Positions 48,987 through 57,046 of a DNA stretch of 64,000 bases are shown piece after piece. The position numbers were made by a program, and so were the translations under genes. Position 1 is the first letter of the stretch. Every line of letters begins with the position of its first letter. Source of the stretch: Candidatus Limnocylindrales bacterium (lineage in GTDB: Bacteria; Desulfobacterota; Binatia; UBA1149; CAITLU01); assembly GCA_035626395.1 (NCBI GenBank), contig DASPNR010000042.1:62001-126000 (forward strand). Direction: 5' to 3'. Below the pieces are notes generated by a model. The model worked only from the letters and a program-made list of their open reading frames with translations. It was not told the origin of the DNA and did not search any database.

Positions 48987-50261
48987 ATGCTCGACATCCG
49001 ACTTCTGCGTGATCAAACAGACATGGTACGGGCCCGCCTCGCGCTGGTCGGCTGCCCCGACGAGGAGCTCGATCGCGTGCTCGAGCTCGACCGCCGCCGC
49101 CGCACGCTTCTGACCGAGGTCGAATCGATGCGATCGGAGCGTAAGAGCTCCTCACGGCAGATCGGCGGCATGAAGCCGGGGCCCGAGATGGAGCTTGCCA
49201 AGATCGCGGTGCGCGCGCTCGGCGAGAAGCTGGCGAGCGCCGAAAAGGAGCTCGAGCAGGCCGAGTCCGAGTTCGGCCGGCGCATGCTCGAACTGCCCAA
49301 CCTTCCCCATCCCGATGTTCCACCCGGCCCCGACGACAGCGCCAACGTCGTCGTACGCACCGAAGCCGCCACGCGCACGTTCGAGTTCGAGCCGCGGCCG
49401 CACTGGGATCTCGGCGAGGCGCTGGGCATCATCGACTTCGACCGCGGCGTGAAGATTTCGGGATCGCGGTTCTACGTGCTGCGCGGCGACGGGGCGCGCC
49501 TGCAGCGCGCGCTCATCACGTTCATGCTCGACCTTCACACGCGCGAGCACGGCCACGTCGAGGTGTATCCGCCGGCGATGGTGCGCGAGGAGTGCTTGTA
49601 CGGCACCGGCAACCTTCCCAAGTTCGGCGAGAACCTCTACCGCGACGCCGAAGAGGACTTCTACTTCGTGCCGACGGCCGAAGTGCCGGTGACCAACCTT
49701 TATCGCGACGAGATCCTCGACGGGGCGTCGCTGCCGATCCGCCACGTGGCCTACTCACCGTGCTTCCGCCGGGAGAAGATGTCGGCGGGGCGCGACGTGC
49801 GCGGCATCAAGCGCGGGCACCAGTTCGACAAGGTCGAAATGGTCAAGTTCGTCCATCCCGACACCTCCGACGCGGAGCTGGAGAGTCTCGTGGCATGCGC
49901 CGAGGCGGTCTGCCGGAGGCTCGGCATCCAGCATCGCATCATCCAGATGTGCGCCGGCGACCTGTCGTTCACCGCTGCGATGAAGTTCGACATCGAGGTG
50001 TGGGCGCCCGGCTGCAAGGAGTGGCTGGAGGTGAGCTCGTGCTCCAACTTCACCGACTTCCAGGCAAGACGAGCCAACATCCGTTTCCGCGATGAGAACG
50101 GCAAGGTGCGCCTGGTGCATACGCTGAACGGATCGGGCCTGGCGCTCCCGCGCGTGGTGATCGCGGTGCTGGAGACGTATCAGCGCGCCGACGGCACCGT
50201 GGAGATTCCCGAAGCGCTGCGGCCGTACATGGGCGGACAGACCGAGATCCGCCGCGCCTGA
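48987..50261 (+). CDS. serS: Serine--tRNA ligase
   Basis: A 424-residue class II synthetase. The N-terminal coiled-coil arm that holds the tRNA long variable arm spans about residues 28-105. The catalytic domain has motif 2 in YSPCFRREKMSAGRDVRG, the HQFDKVEMVKF segment, SCSNFTDFQARRANIRFR and motif 3-like NGSGLALPRVVIAVLE. It charges all serine tRNAs; tRNA-Ser(UGA) and tRNA-Ser(GCU) are encoded at 55713 and 58279. A strong hairpin lies about 30 bases after the stop. Confidence 0.97.
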   Translation: MLDIRLLRDQTDMVRARLALVGCPDEELDRVLELDRRRRTLLTEVESMRSERKSSSRQIGGMKPGPEMELAKIAVRALGEKLASAEKELEQAESEFGRRMLELPNLPHPDVPPGPDDSANVVVRTEAATRTFEFEPRPHWDLGEALGIIDFDRGVKISGSRFYVLRGDGARLQRALITFMLDLHTREHGHVEVYPPAMVREECLYGTGNLPKFGENLYRDAEEDFYFVPTAEVPVTNLYRDEILDGASLPIRHVAYSPCFRREKMSAGRDVRGIKRGHQFDKVEMVKFVHPDTSDAELESLVACAEAVCRRLGIQHRIIQMCAGDLSFTAAMKFDIEVWAPGCKEWLEVSSCSNFTDFQARRANIRFRDENGKVRLVHTLNGSGLALPRVVIAVLETYQRADGTVEIPEALRPYMGGQTEIRRA

Positions 50262-50294
50262 CGCCGGCCTCGGCTGCCCGCGCGAGGCCAGCAA

Positions 50295-50331
50295 AAAGGC
50301 CCGCGGCGCATGACGCCGCGGGCCTTTCTTT
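50295..50331. terminator. Bidirectional rho-independent terminator
   Basis: AAAGGCCCGCGGCG (50295-50308) pairs with CGCCGCGGGCCTTT (50314-50327) around CATGA, with A-rich sequence before it and TTTCTTT after it. It can stop serS transcription (plus) and that of the secreted protein gene ending at 50349 (minus). Confidence 0.85.
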
Positions 50332-50348
50332 CGCAAGTGCCGGTCGTG

Positions 50349-51677
50349 CTACTCGGCGGCCGGCAGCACGAATTCGGGACAATTCAGCTCGCCCGGCAGA
50401 TCGACCGCGAACTGCAGGTCCTTGAGGGCATCGGTTGCGTTGATGCTCCCGTTGTCGTCGACGTCGCAGACGCAGGGCAGGCACTCGAGAATTTCGACCG
50501 CGACGTTCAGGATGAAGCCGGCATCCACCGCAGTGATCACGCCCTCGTCGTCGGCGGGGTCGCCGCAGTCACGCGGGCAGCCGCACAGGTCGTCGTTGTT
50601 CGTGCAGGCGCCGGTCTCCAGGTTGCAGGTGTCGACGGTGCAGGGCTCGCCGTCGTTGCAGTCGGAGTTGCTGTCGCAGCCGCAGGTGCAGCTGTTCAGG
50701 CAGCTCTCGGGAGCCGAGCAGCCCGTGGGGACGGCGGCGGGATCGCACTCCTCGCCTTCGTTGATCGTGCCGTTGCCGCATGGCGCCGCGCCTGCGGCGA
50801 GATCGATCATCGTCACCACAAGACTGTGACAATCGTTGATGTAGGTCTGCGCCAGCGACAGCGAATAGGTTCCCGGCTCATTGAAAGCGCCGGTGATGTC
50901 GAAGGTGTGCAGGTCCCAGAGCGACCCGTTGCTGGCGCGGTCGTTGCCCGCATCCGGCACGCTGTTCCCATCGAACAGGTTGGCGGTGTCATTGATGGTG
51001 ACCATACCTTCCGCCGAGGTGAACGTGACCGGGTTGTCGTCGCCGGGACCGAAGGCCTGGCCGTCGGCGACATGGAGCTGAGCGAGGACGGAGCCGCCGC
51101 CGTAGTTGATGTCGTTGAGGGTGGCCTGCCAGCCCGTGGGATCGCCCACGGAGCCGCCGGCATCCGAGTCGTTGCCTTCGAAGAAGACGAGGTCCCGGTT
51201 GTTGCTGCCGTTTCCGTCATTGAACAGCACCACCAGGGTGGCGCCATTGGTGTCGTGGCCGGTCTTCAACTCCGGAAGAAACGTGTAGGTGCCGTTGCCG
51301 TCCACGATATCGGTGACGTCGGCGAAGAAAGCGCGGCTCGAGCCGCTGCCCCAGCAGTTGGTCGAGGCGTCCCCCAGGCTCTGGCCGGTGACCTCCTCAC
51401 CGTCGAGCGTGACGTTCTGGGCGTCGTAGATGCCGTCGCCGCCGGAGCCGGTAAGGTCCACGCCGTGCCAGTACAGAAAGGCCTTGCGGACGTTGCCGGT
51501 CAGGCCGCTGACGGTGATGTCGGCCGGCCCGTCGCCGACGCCGCCGACGGCGAAGGACATGTAGTCGGTGTTGTTCTCCGAGCGCGCGAACGTCACGGGC
51601 GTCGCTTGCGCGCTGGCGGCGAGGAAAATCAGCGGTAGGCCGAGCAGAGCGGCCGCTGCCACACGTGATCGATGCAT
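50349..51677 (-). CDS. Secreted protein with WHGVDL-type domain, Cys-rich region and dockerin-like C-terminus
   Basis: A 442-residue exported protein. The signal peptide ends near AASAQA. The N-terminal domain has VRKAFLYWHGVDLTG, the CWGSGSSRAFFADVTDIVDG segment and VVLFNDGNGSNNRDLVFFEG; this ordering resembles DUF3344-type exported beta-sandwich domains. A Cys-rich CGNGTINEGEECDP module follows. The last ~75 residues are the dockerin-like module: VDAGFILNVAVEIL and CDVDDNGSINATDALKDLQF, with the Asp/Asn loop of a Ca-binding turn. An AAGGAGAAG ribosome site precedes the ATG. It is a paralog of the much longer protein at 51912-54422, which shares both ends but not the insertion. Confidence 0.8.
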   Translation of the reverse strand: MHRSRVAAAALLGLPLIFLAASAQATPVTFARSENNTDYMSFAVGGVGDGPADITVSGLTGNVRKAFLYWHGVDLTGSGGDGIYDAQNVTLDGEEVTGQSLGDASTNCWGSGSSRAFFADVTDIVDGNGTYTFLPELKTGHDTNGATLVVLFNDGNGSNNRDLVFFEGNDSDAGGSVGDPTGWQATLNDINYGGGSVLAQLHVADGQAFGPGDDNPVTFTSAEGMVTINDTANLFDGNSVPDAGNDRASNGSLWDLHTFDITGAFNEPGTYSLSLAQTYINDCHSLVVTMIDLAAGAAPCGNGTINEGEECDPAAVPTGCSAPESCLNSCTCGCDSNSDCNDGEPCTVDTCNLETGACTNNDDLCGCPRDCGDPADDEGVITAVDAGFILNVAVEILECLPCVCDVDDNGSINATDALKDLQFAVDLPGELNCPEFVLPAAE

Positions 51678-51850
51678 TTCTCCCTTCTCCTTTTGATGCC
51701 CCCCAGCAGAAAGCCGGGTGTGGCCCCGATGGTACGGTTAACGAGGCGGCGCGCCAAGACGGTCGGGCAAAAAATGCACGGAAGAAGCGCTGCGGCCGCC
51801 TGCTGAACGGAGCGGGTCTCGGGCCCAGACAGAAAAACGGCTGCAAATGC

Positions 51851-51885
51851 ACGACGGCCCGCGAGGAGACCTCGCGGGCCGTCGT
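51851..51885. terminator. Perfect 16-bp hairpin between the two paralogous secreted-protein genes
   Basis: ACGACGGCCCGCGAGG (51851-51866) and CCTCGCGGGCCGTCGT (51870-51885) pair perfectly with a three-base loop. It sits just downstream of the minus-strand gene ending at 51912. No immediate U-tract follows on either strand, so it may be a terminator that works with Rho or a processing/stability element. Confidence 0.6.
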
Positions 51886-51911
51886 TTCGATCCGGTGCGG
51901 ATCGCCGGCGG

Positions 51912-54422
51912 CTATTCGTCCGGCGGCAGGTCCGGGCAGACCAGAGGCACCGGCAGGCCGACCGCGTGCCGGAGGTCGTCCAGTGCGTCGTCGGAGAAGA
52001 TCACGCCGCTGCTGTCGACGTCGCAGACGCACAGCGGGCACTGCACCAGCTCCACGACCGTGTTCAGAATGTGCTGCGAATCCACGGCGGTGACGCGCTC
52101 GAAGTCCTCGCGCGGGTTGCCGCACTCGGCCGGACACACGCACGTCTCCGCGTCGTGCAGGCACTGGCCGTTGATCAGGTTGCAGCTGTCCGCGGTGCAC
52201 TCGATGCCGTCATTGCAGTCGGCCGCCGTATCGCAGCCGCACTCGCAGCTGGAGGTGCAGGTGAGCGAGCCGCCGCAGGTGTTCGTCGGAGCATCCGGAT
52301 CGCACTCCTCGCCGTCGTCCACCACACCATTGCCGCAGCCGGCGGCGCGTTGGGCCACGTTCACGATCGCCACGACCAGGCTCTTGCAGTCGCGCGAGTC
52401 ATCCATGCCGTCGACCTCGATATCGTAGTCGCCGGACTCGCCGAACGCGCTCGTGATGTGGAACGTGTGGATGTCCCACAGCGCGCCGTTGTCGGCGCGG
52501 CTGTTCTCCGCGTCCGGCACGCTCTTGCCGTCCCAGCGGCTCCCGGAGTCCGGGATGATGGCCGTGCCCTCGTTCGACGAGAAGACCAGTTCGTCGTCGT
52601 CCTGGCCGGGACCGAAGTTCTGGCCATCGGCGACGTGCATTTCGACGGAAACCGGCCCTGCGCCGTAGTGGATGTCCTGGAGCAGGAAGTGCCAGCCGGC
52701 CGTGTCGGTGTCGGTGCAGATTGCGCCGCAGTCCTCGTCGTCGTCGCAGGCCGGATTGCACTGGCCGTCATTGTCTTCGCAATTCGGGTCGCAGTCGTCG
52801 TCCTCGCCATCGCACTCTTCGTCGCACTGGCCGTCGTCGTCGTCGCACGGCTGCTCGTCGCAGTCGTCGTCGTCGGCGCACTGCTCATTGCACACGCCGT
52901 CGTCGTCGTCGCAGACCTCGTCGCAATCGTCGTCGTGGTCCTGACCCTTGCAGTCCTCGTTGCAGATGCCGTCGTCGTCGTCGCAGTCTTCGTCGCAATC
53001 GTCGTCGTCGGCGCACTGCGGATTGCAGATGCCGTCGTCGTCGTCGCATGAGTTCGTGCAGTTGTCGTCTTCTCCTGCGCAGTTCGGCTCGCAGACGCCG
53101 TCATCGTCATCGCACTCCTCGCAGTCCTCGTCGTTCACGCAGACCGGGTTGCAGATGCCGTCATCGTCGTCGCACGCGGTGTCGCAGTCGTCGTCGTCGG
53201 CGCAGTTCGGGTTGCATACGCCGTCATCGTCGTCGCACGTGTTCGCGCAGTCGTCGTCGTTCTTGCAGCGCGGGTTGCAGATGTCGTCCTTGGGATTGCA
53301 CGACATGTGGCAATCCTTGTCGTGCGGGCATTCCTCGTTGCACACGCCGTCGTTGTCGTCGCACTCTTCGCAATCGTCGTCGTTGTGGCAGCGGGGATTG
53401 CAGATGCCGTCGTGCGGGCTGCAGCTCTGGTTGCAGTCGTCGTCATCGTCGCAGTCGGGGTTGCAATCGCCGTCGTCGTCGTCGCAGTCCTCGTCGTCGC
53501 AATCGTCGTCGTGCGCGCACTGCTCGTCGCAGACGCCGTCGTTCGGATCGCAGGCTGGGTCGCAGTCCGCGTCGTGGTCGCAGTCCTCGTTGCACTCGCC
53601 GTCGTTGTCGTCGCAATCCTCGTCGTCGCAGTCGTCGTCGTGCTTGCAGTTCGGATTGCAGTAGCCGTCGTGCGGGTTGCAGCTCCCGTGGCACTCGCGA
53701 TCGTCTTCGCAGTGCGGATTGCAGTCGCCGTTGTGGCTGTCGCAGTTCTGGTGGCACTGCGCCTCGTTGTCGTTGTCCTCGGTGTCGCCGTCGCAGTCCT
53801 CGTCGCCCTGAACCTTGCAGCGGCACTGCTCGGACGTGTCGTTTGCCGCTGCCGCGCCGGCATCATTGCCGCCGTCGACCGGGCAGTCGAAACCCTGCGG
53901 ATTATCGGCGTCGTTGCCTTCGAAGATGATGAAGTCGCGGTCGTTGATCGGGTTGCCGTCGTTGAACGTCACGACGAGAGAGGCGCCATTGCCCTCGTGC
54001 CCCGCCTTCGCCGCAAGCCCGCCGATCGAGTAGCTGCCGTTGCCGTCGACCAGATTCGTCACGTCCGCGAAGTACGCGCGGCTCGAACCGGCGCCCCAGC
54101 AGTTGGAGGAAGTGTCGCCGATGGAGGTGCCGACGACCGGCTGTCCTGCGAACAGGATCGTCGCGTTGTCATACACACCGTCGCCGCCTTCCTCGATGAG
54201 ATCGACGCCGTGCCAGTAGAGGTAGGCCTTGCGAACCGTTCCGCTGACGCCGGTCAGATTGATGCTGGCCGTCTCATTGCCGATGCCGCCTACACCAGCC
54301 GAGACGAGGTCGACGGACTGTTCGGTGCGAGCGAATGTGACGGGTGTGGCCGCGGCCACCGTCGCGTAGCTGGTCAAAATTAGGCAAACGAGTGCGCCGA
54401 GTCCGTTCTTGAAGCGAACCAT
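51912..54422 (-). CDS. Secreted protein with a ~394-residue acidic Cys-repeat insertion
   Basis: An 836-residue exported protein, paralogous over both ends to the 442-residue protein beside it. The signal peptide ends near ATVAAA. The shared domain (VRKAYLYWHGVDLIEEGG; AYFADVTNLVDGNG; IIFEGNDADNPQGF) is interrupted after the EGNDAD segment. It resumes at TDTDTAGWHFLLQDIHYGAG. The inserted region (about residues 175-570) holds 16 repeats of 18-22 residues such as DDGICNPQCADDDDCDEDCD, rich in Asp and Cys. A DUF4215-like CGNGVVDDGEECDP and a dockerin-like end (VDSSGVIFSDDALDDLRHAV) follow. AAAGGAGGA precedes the ATG. The function is unknown; the repeats could bind divalent metal. Confidence 0.85.
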   Translation of the reverse strand: MVRFKNGLGALVCLILTSYATVAAATPVTFARTEQSVDLVSAGVGGIGNETASINLTGVSGTVRKAYLYWHGVDLIEEGGDGVYDNATILFAGQPVVGTSIGDTSSNCWGAGSSRAYFADVTNLVDGNGSYSIGGLAAKAGHEGNGASLVVTFNDGNPINDRDFIIFEGNDADNPQGFDCPVDGGNDAGAAAANDTSEQCRCKVQGDEDCDGDTEDNDNEAQCHQNCDSHNGDCNPHCEDDRECHGSCNPHDGYCNPNCKHDDDCDDEDCDDNDGECNEDCDHDADCDPACDPNDGVCDEQCAHDDDCDDEDCDDDDGDCNPDCDDDDDCNQSCSPHDGICNPRCHNDDDCEECDDNDGVCNEECPHDKDCHMSCNPKDDICNPRCKNDDDCANTCDDDDGVCNPNCADDDDCDTACDDDDGICNPVCVNDEDCEECDDDDGVCEPNCAGEDDNCTNSCDDDDGICNPQCADDDDCDEDCDDDDGICNEDCKGQDHDDDCDEVCDDDDGVCNEQCADDDDCDEQPCDDDDGQCDEECDGEDDDCDPNCEDNDGQCNPACDDDEDCGAICTDTDTAGWHFLLQDIHYGAGPVSVEMHVADGQNFGPGQDDDELVFSSNEGTAIIPDSGSRWDGKSVPDAENSRADNGALWDIHTFHITSAFGESGDYDIEVDGMDDSRDCKSLVVAIVNVAQRAAGCGNGVVDDGEECDPDAPTNTCGGSLTCTSSCECGCDTAADCNDGIECTADSCNLINGQCLHDAETCVCPAECGNPREDFERVTAVDSQHILNTVVELVQCPLCVCDVDSSGVIFSDDALDDLRHAVGLPVPLVCPDLPPDE
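52718..53825 (-). repeat. Array of 16 acidic Cys-rich coding repeats
   Basis: Low-complexity GAC/TGC-rich coding sequence. Each unit translates roughly as DDG-x-C-N-x-x-C-x-x-D-D-D-C-(x2-4)-C-D-D. Units differ, for example DDGVCNPNCADDDDCDTACD and HDGICNPRCHNDDDCEECD; one reads KDDICNPRC. The spacing of Cys resembles Lin-12/Notch repeats but with far more Asp. The plus strand across it reads as hydrophobic Val/Ala-rich frames, which are not genes. Confidence 0.85.
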
Positions 54423-54600
54423 CGCGAAATCCTCCTTTCGAGATCGAGGGCGCTCGCGGCGCAGGATGCTGTTCGCGAGTCCCGATGCAGGGCGAGCCTG
54501 CTTATGAATCAATGTTGAGCGACGGTAGAAACCTAGCAATAAGGTTCACACGCGTTCGCCACCCGGACGGAGGCCCGGAACGAAGACAAATGTTGCTTTT

Positions 54601-55662
54601 CTACAAGTGCGCGTGCAGCGACGCCCGATTCGTCACGAGCGGCGAACCGGCGTCGCGAAGCGAAGAAAGCTCCGAGCGAAGTGGTGCGAACAGCACATCG
54701 GGGAATTCCGTACCTGCGGCAAATACCCTGTCGAGCAGGTCGAGGTTGTTGCCGAGCAGCTTCGCGTTGTACCGGGCGGGTGCCGCGCGGAAGGAGAGGC
54801 CGTCGACCAACTCGGCTTCGACGAGCGTCGCGCCTGCTTCGACGGCCAGCGCATTGGCTACCTGCATGCGAAGGTAGGTTCCCGCCATCTGCCGCAACAG
54901 CGGCTCGAGCGACGTGACGTCCGACAACGGCGAAACGACGGGTTCTTCTCCTGCGCACGCCGCCTCGAGTCTTTGCATCCATTCCCGTACGCGTTCAGGC
55001 CCACGGTTGATCCAATCGTGCCCCGTCGGGTCCCGTCTGATCTGGTTGAGCTGCCCGTAGAACGCGAAATCGCACTGATGAGGTGAAGCACCGGTGATGA
55101 ACAGCGATCGCGCGAGCGCGTGATCGAGTGCGTCGAGAATGCGCGGAAAGGTTGCGTACCAGGTCTCCGCGTTCTCCGGCGTAGCCCCCATTTTCGGCAA
55201 TGTCGCAATGATGCTGGGCGGGAAGTCGCGTGCGGCCGTCTGAAAATCGAGTCCGTAGACACCGTGGGTCATGTTGGCCGCGATGATCGCGGCATTCTGG
55301 GCGGCGTCAGCCGGATGGTACCAGCGCGAGCTCAGCATGATCCGAACGAGCCACTCATCGGCGTAGTCCTCGAGCAGCATCGCCAGGCAATCGACGACCG
55401 GCTGCTTCCAACGCGTGGGCGGTGTGGGTGCGGCCTCCTCCAGATGGGCAGCAATCGTCGTCGAGTCGTTGATCGCGCGGTCGTCGGGAGTGATGACGAC
55501 GGGCACCATCGTCTTGCCCGTGCGTGCCTGGAGCACGGTGAAGCGCGTTTCTCCGTTCTCGATGCGCTCGTCGAAAGGGAGACGCTTGTAGCGGAGCAGC
55601 GCGCGGATCTTATCCGAGTACGGGCTGTTCTGCATCGTGTAGAGGGTGTAGGTGCCGCTCAT
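54601..55662 (-). CDS. Glutathione S-transferase-like protein
   Basis: A 353-residue protein. It starts GTYTLYTMQNSPYSDKIRAL, a thioredoxin-like GST domain in which the motif corresponding to SPFCDKVR is SPYSDKIR (Cys replaced by Ser). VLQARTGKTMVPVVITPDD and AINDSTTIAAHLEE supply the cis-Pro and the acidic-Ser pair. The C-terminal region is much longer than in common GSTs (about 250 residues) and includes GASPHQCDFAFYGQLNQI. It probably has a helical GST-C domain plus an extra segment. It ends 178 bases upstream of the secreted repeat protein start, on the same strand, and its own start is 50 bases from tRNA-Ser. Confidence 0.78.
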   Translation of the reverse strand: MSGTYTLYTMQNSPYSDKIRALLRYKRLPFDERIENGETRFTVLQARTGKTMVPVVITPDDRAINDSTTIAAHLEEAAPTPPTRWKQPVVDCLAMLLEDYADEWLVRIMLSSRWYHPADAAQNAAIIAANMTHGVYGLDFQTAARDFPPSIIATLPKMGATPENAETWYATFPRILDALDHALARSLFITGASPHQCDFAFYGQLNQIRRDPTGHDWINRGPERVREWMQRLEAACAGEEPVVSPLSDVTSLEPLLRQMAGTYLRMQVANALAVEAGATLVEAELVDGLSFRAAPARYNAKLLGNNLDLLDRVFAAGTEFPDVLFAPLRSELSSLRDAGSPLVTNRASLHAHL

Positions 55663-55712
55663 CGCGGCCGGTTTTGTAGACCTGCGGCTGCGGGGTTACA
55701 ACGACGGGAAGC

Positions 55713-55802
55713 GGAGGGGTGGCCGAGTGGTTGAAGGCGCCGGTCTTGAAAACCGGAGACTCCTGACGGGGTCCGGGGGTTCGAATCCCTCCCCCTCCGC
55801 CA
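55713..55802 (+). tRNA. tRNA-Ser(UGA)
   Basis: Acceptor stem GGAGGGG/CCCCTCC, discriminator G and an encoded CCA. The anticodon loop is CTTGAAA (anticodon TGA) closed by CCGGT/ACCGG. A long variable arm, typical of tRNA-Ser, and the T loop GTTCGAATC follow. It reads UCA and other UCN codons. A ~157-bp tandem repeat begins about 30 bases after it. Confidence 0.97.
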
Positions 55803-55833
55803 TCCAAAGCGTGCGTTGTTGCAGGCTCGTGTG

Positions 55834-56152
55834 GCGCGGACGCGGCTAGCGGCGCCTCCGCTACGTTGGATGGCTCGCCGCTCGCTCTGGCTGGCCTCCA
55901 GCCCGCCGCCGCTCGCTTCTCGCCATCCGCCTTGCGGCTGCACCACTATCCGCGCCCGCGGTCGGTGCGGGCAGGGTTGCAGTGGTCTGGGGCGCGGACG
56001 CGGCTAGCGGCGCATCCGCTGCGTTGATGGCTCGCCGCTCGCTCTGGCGGGCCTCCAGCCCGCCGCCGCGCTTCTCGCCATCCGCCTTGCGGCTGCACCA
56101 CTATCCGCGCCCGCGGTCGGTGCGGGCAGGGTTGCAGTGGTCTGGGGCGCGG
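55834..56152. repeat. ~157-bp tandem duplication of REP-like element, two units plus partial third
   Basis: The motif GCGCGGACGCGGCTAGCGGC starts at 55834 and again at 55992; a third copy of GCGCGGA begins at 56147. Within each unit are AGCGG-CGCAT-CCGCT (CCTCCG in unit 1), GCGGGC-CTCCA-GCCCGC (GGCTGGC in unit 1) and a shared CCACTATCCGCGCCCGCGG segment. The same core appears at 38251. The array is noncoding and lies between tRNA-Ser and the hairpin cluster at 56275-56397. Confidence 0.85.
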
Positions 56153-56261
56153 ACCCGCCGGCGAGCGCGGATCGTGAGGCTCCCTGGCTGCTAACAGCAG
56201 CGTAAGCGGTTCATCCAATGCGTGGCTGCACGGTTTTGGCGTTCGAGGAAGAGGGTTGCGC

Positions 56262-56306
56262 GAAGGAAAAAGAAACGGCGGCCTGTGGGGGACTACAGGC
56301 CGCCGT
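56262..56306 (-). terminator. Intrinsic terminator of the small conserved gene
   Basis: On the minus strand, ACGGCGGCCTGT (56306-56295) pairs perfectly with ACAGGCCGCCGT (56286-56275). The hairpin is followed by TTTCTTTTTCCTTC, a clear U-tract. It ends the transcript of the gene at 56396-57046, about 100 bases after its stop. Confidence 0.85.
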
Positions 56307-56397
56307 AGAAGCTTGCGTGTTGGGGGGACGCAAGCTGTAGCCCGGGCTTCAGGGTGGGGGACCAAAGCCCGGACCGCGGGGACTAGTGCAGGCGGTC
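56275..56397 (-). ncRNA. Four consecutive stem-loops with a shared C-rich loop motif (3' UTR or small RNA)
   Basis: Going along the plus strand, the stems are ACGGCGGCCTGT/ACAGGCCGCCGT (56275-56306), AGCTTGCGT/ACGCAAGCT (56310-56336), CCGGGCTT/AAGCCCGG (56342-56372) and GACCGC/GCGGTC (56372-56397). All four loops contain GGGGAC or GGGGGAC. Read on the minus strand, which is the transcribed one for the gene at 56396 and ends in the terminator, each loop shows GUCCCC. The run covers only about 120 bases. It could be a 3' UTR, a released small RNA or a mere stability element. Confidence 0.55.
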
Positions 56398-57046
56398 AGG
56401 CCGCCGTGCCAGCTCTCTCCTCGTAGGCGAGGTCGTCCAGACTGATGTGCTCGACACCATTCCAGTCCTCGCTCTCGTCGCCCGAGGAAAATCCAAGGTC
56501 GGAGTCCTGATCCAGGTCCACATCCACGTCGATTTCGGACTCGAGGCCAGTCCGCTCGAGGCCGTCGAGGTCGATCGGCGCGGGGAAGGGGCTGCGGCCG
56601 TTCTGACGGCTGGACTTGTCGCCGGTCAGCTCGCGGCGCTTCAGCTCGGCGTCCTTCCAGCCAAGTAGGCGTCCGCGCAGGCATTCGGCGTCGATACCGA
56701 GCGTGTCGCAGATGACGCGGAACGAGAACGGATAGTCCCAGCAATCCTCGGCGATCCATTCTTCGGCTTCGGCGCAGATCTTCTTGTACTTGCGGCGAGT
56801 CGCGCCCACGTTCTTGTAGAAGCAGCGGATGCCGTCTTTGAGGACGGCGTACATGAGAGCTCGTTCGGGCCCCATGCCGTCATCCGCCTGCTGGCGGAGG
56901 AAGTATTGCTCCGGAAGCGTGAGGTCAGGGGCCAGGTAATCCATCAAGGAAGGCGTCAGGATGAAGTTGCCGCCATAGGGGTTGGCCTCGCGACGGTGCG
57001 TCGGAGTGGTGGTCTTGATCATCGAGTCGCCGGTCTGATTCTGCAT
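56396..57046 (-). CDS. Conserved hypothetical protein with acidic C-terminus
   Basis: A 216-residue soluble protein without signal peptide. The core region (about residues 25-135) contains MDYLAPDLTLPEQYFLRQQA, then GMGPERALMYAVLKDGIRCF, AEEWIAEDCWDYPFSFRVIC and LGIDAECLRGRLLGW. I recognise this as a small family seen in deltaproteobacteria and relatives, but its function is unknown to me. The tail is strongly acidic (EIDVDVDLDQDSDLG). The ATG at 57046 is supported by a GGAGGGA ribosome site; longer in-frame starts lack one. Its 3' region forms four hairpins ending in an intrinsic terminator. Confidence 0.8.
   Translation of the reverse strand: MQNQTGDSMIKTTTPTHRREANPYGGNFILTPSLMDYLAPDLTLPEQYFLRQQADDGMGPERALMYAVLKDGIRCFYKNVGATRRKYKKICAEAEEWIAEDCWDYPFSFRVICDTLGIDAECLRGRLLGWKDAELKRRELTGDKSSRQNGRSPFPAPIDLDGLERTGLESEIDVDVDLDQDSDLGFSSGDESEDWNGVEHISLDDLAYEERAGTAA

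Noticed and set aside
53307-54383. Long plus-strand open frame full of Val/Ala/Ile (looks like a membrane protein)
   Set aside because: It is the complement of GAC/TGC-rich coding repeats of the secreted protein on the minus strand. It has no ribosome site and no topology beyond the repeat bias.
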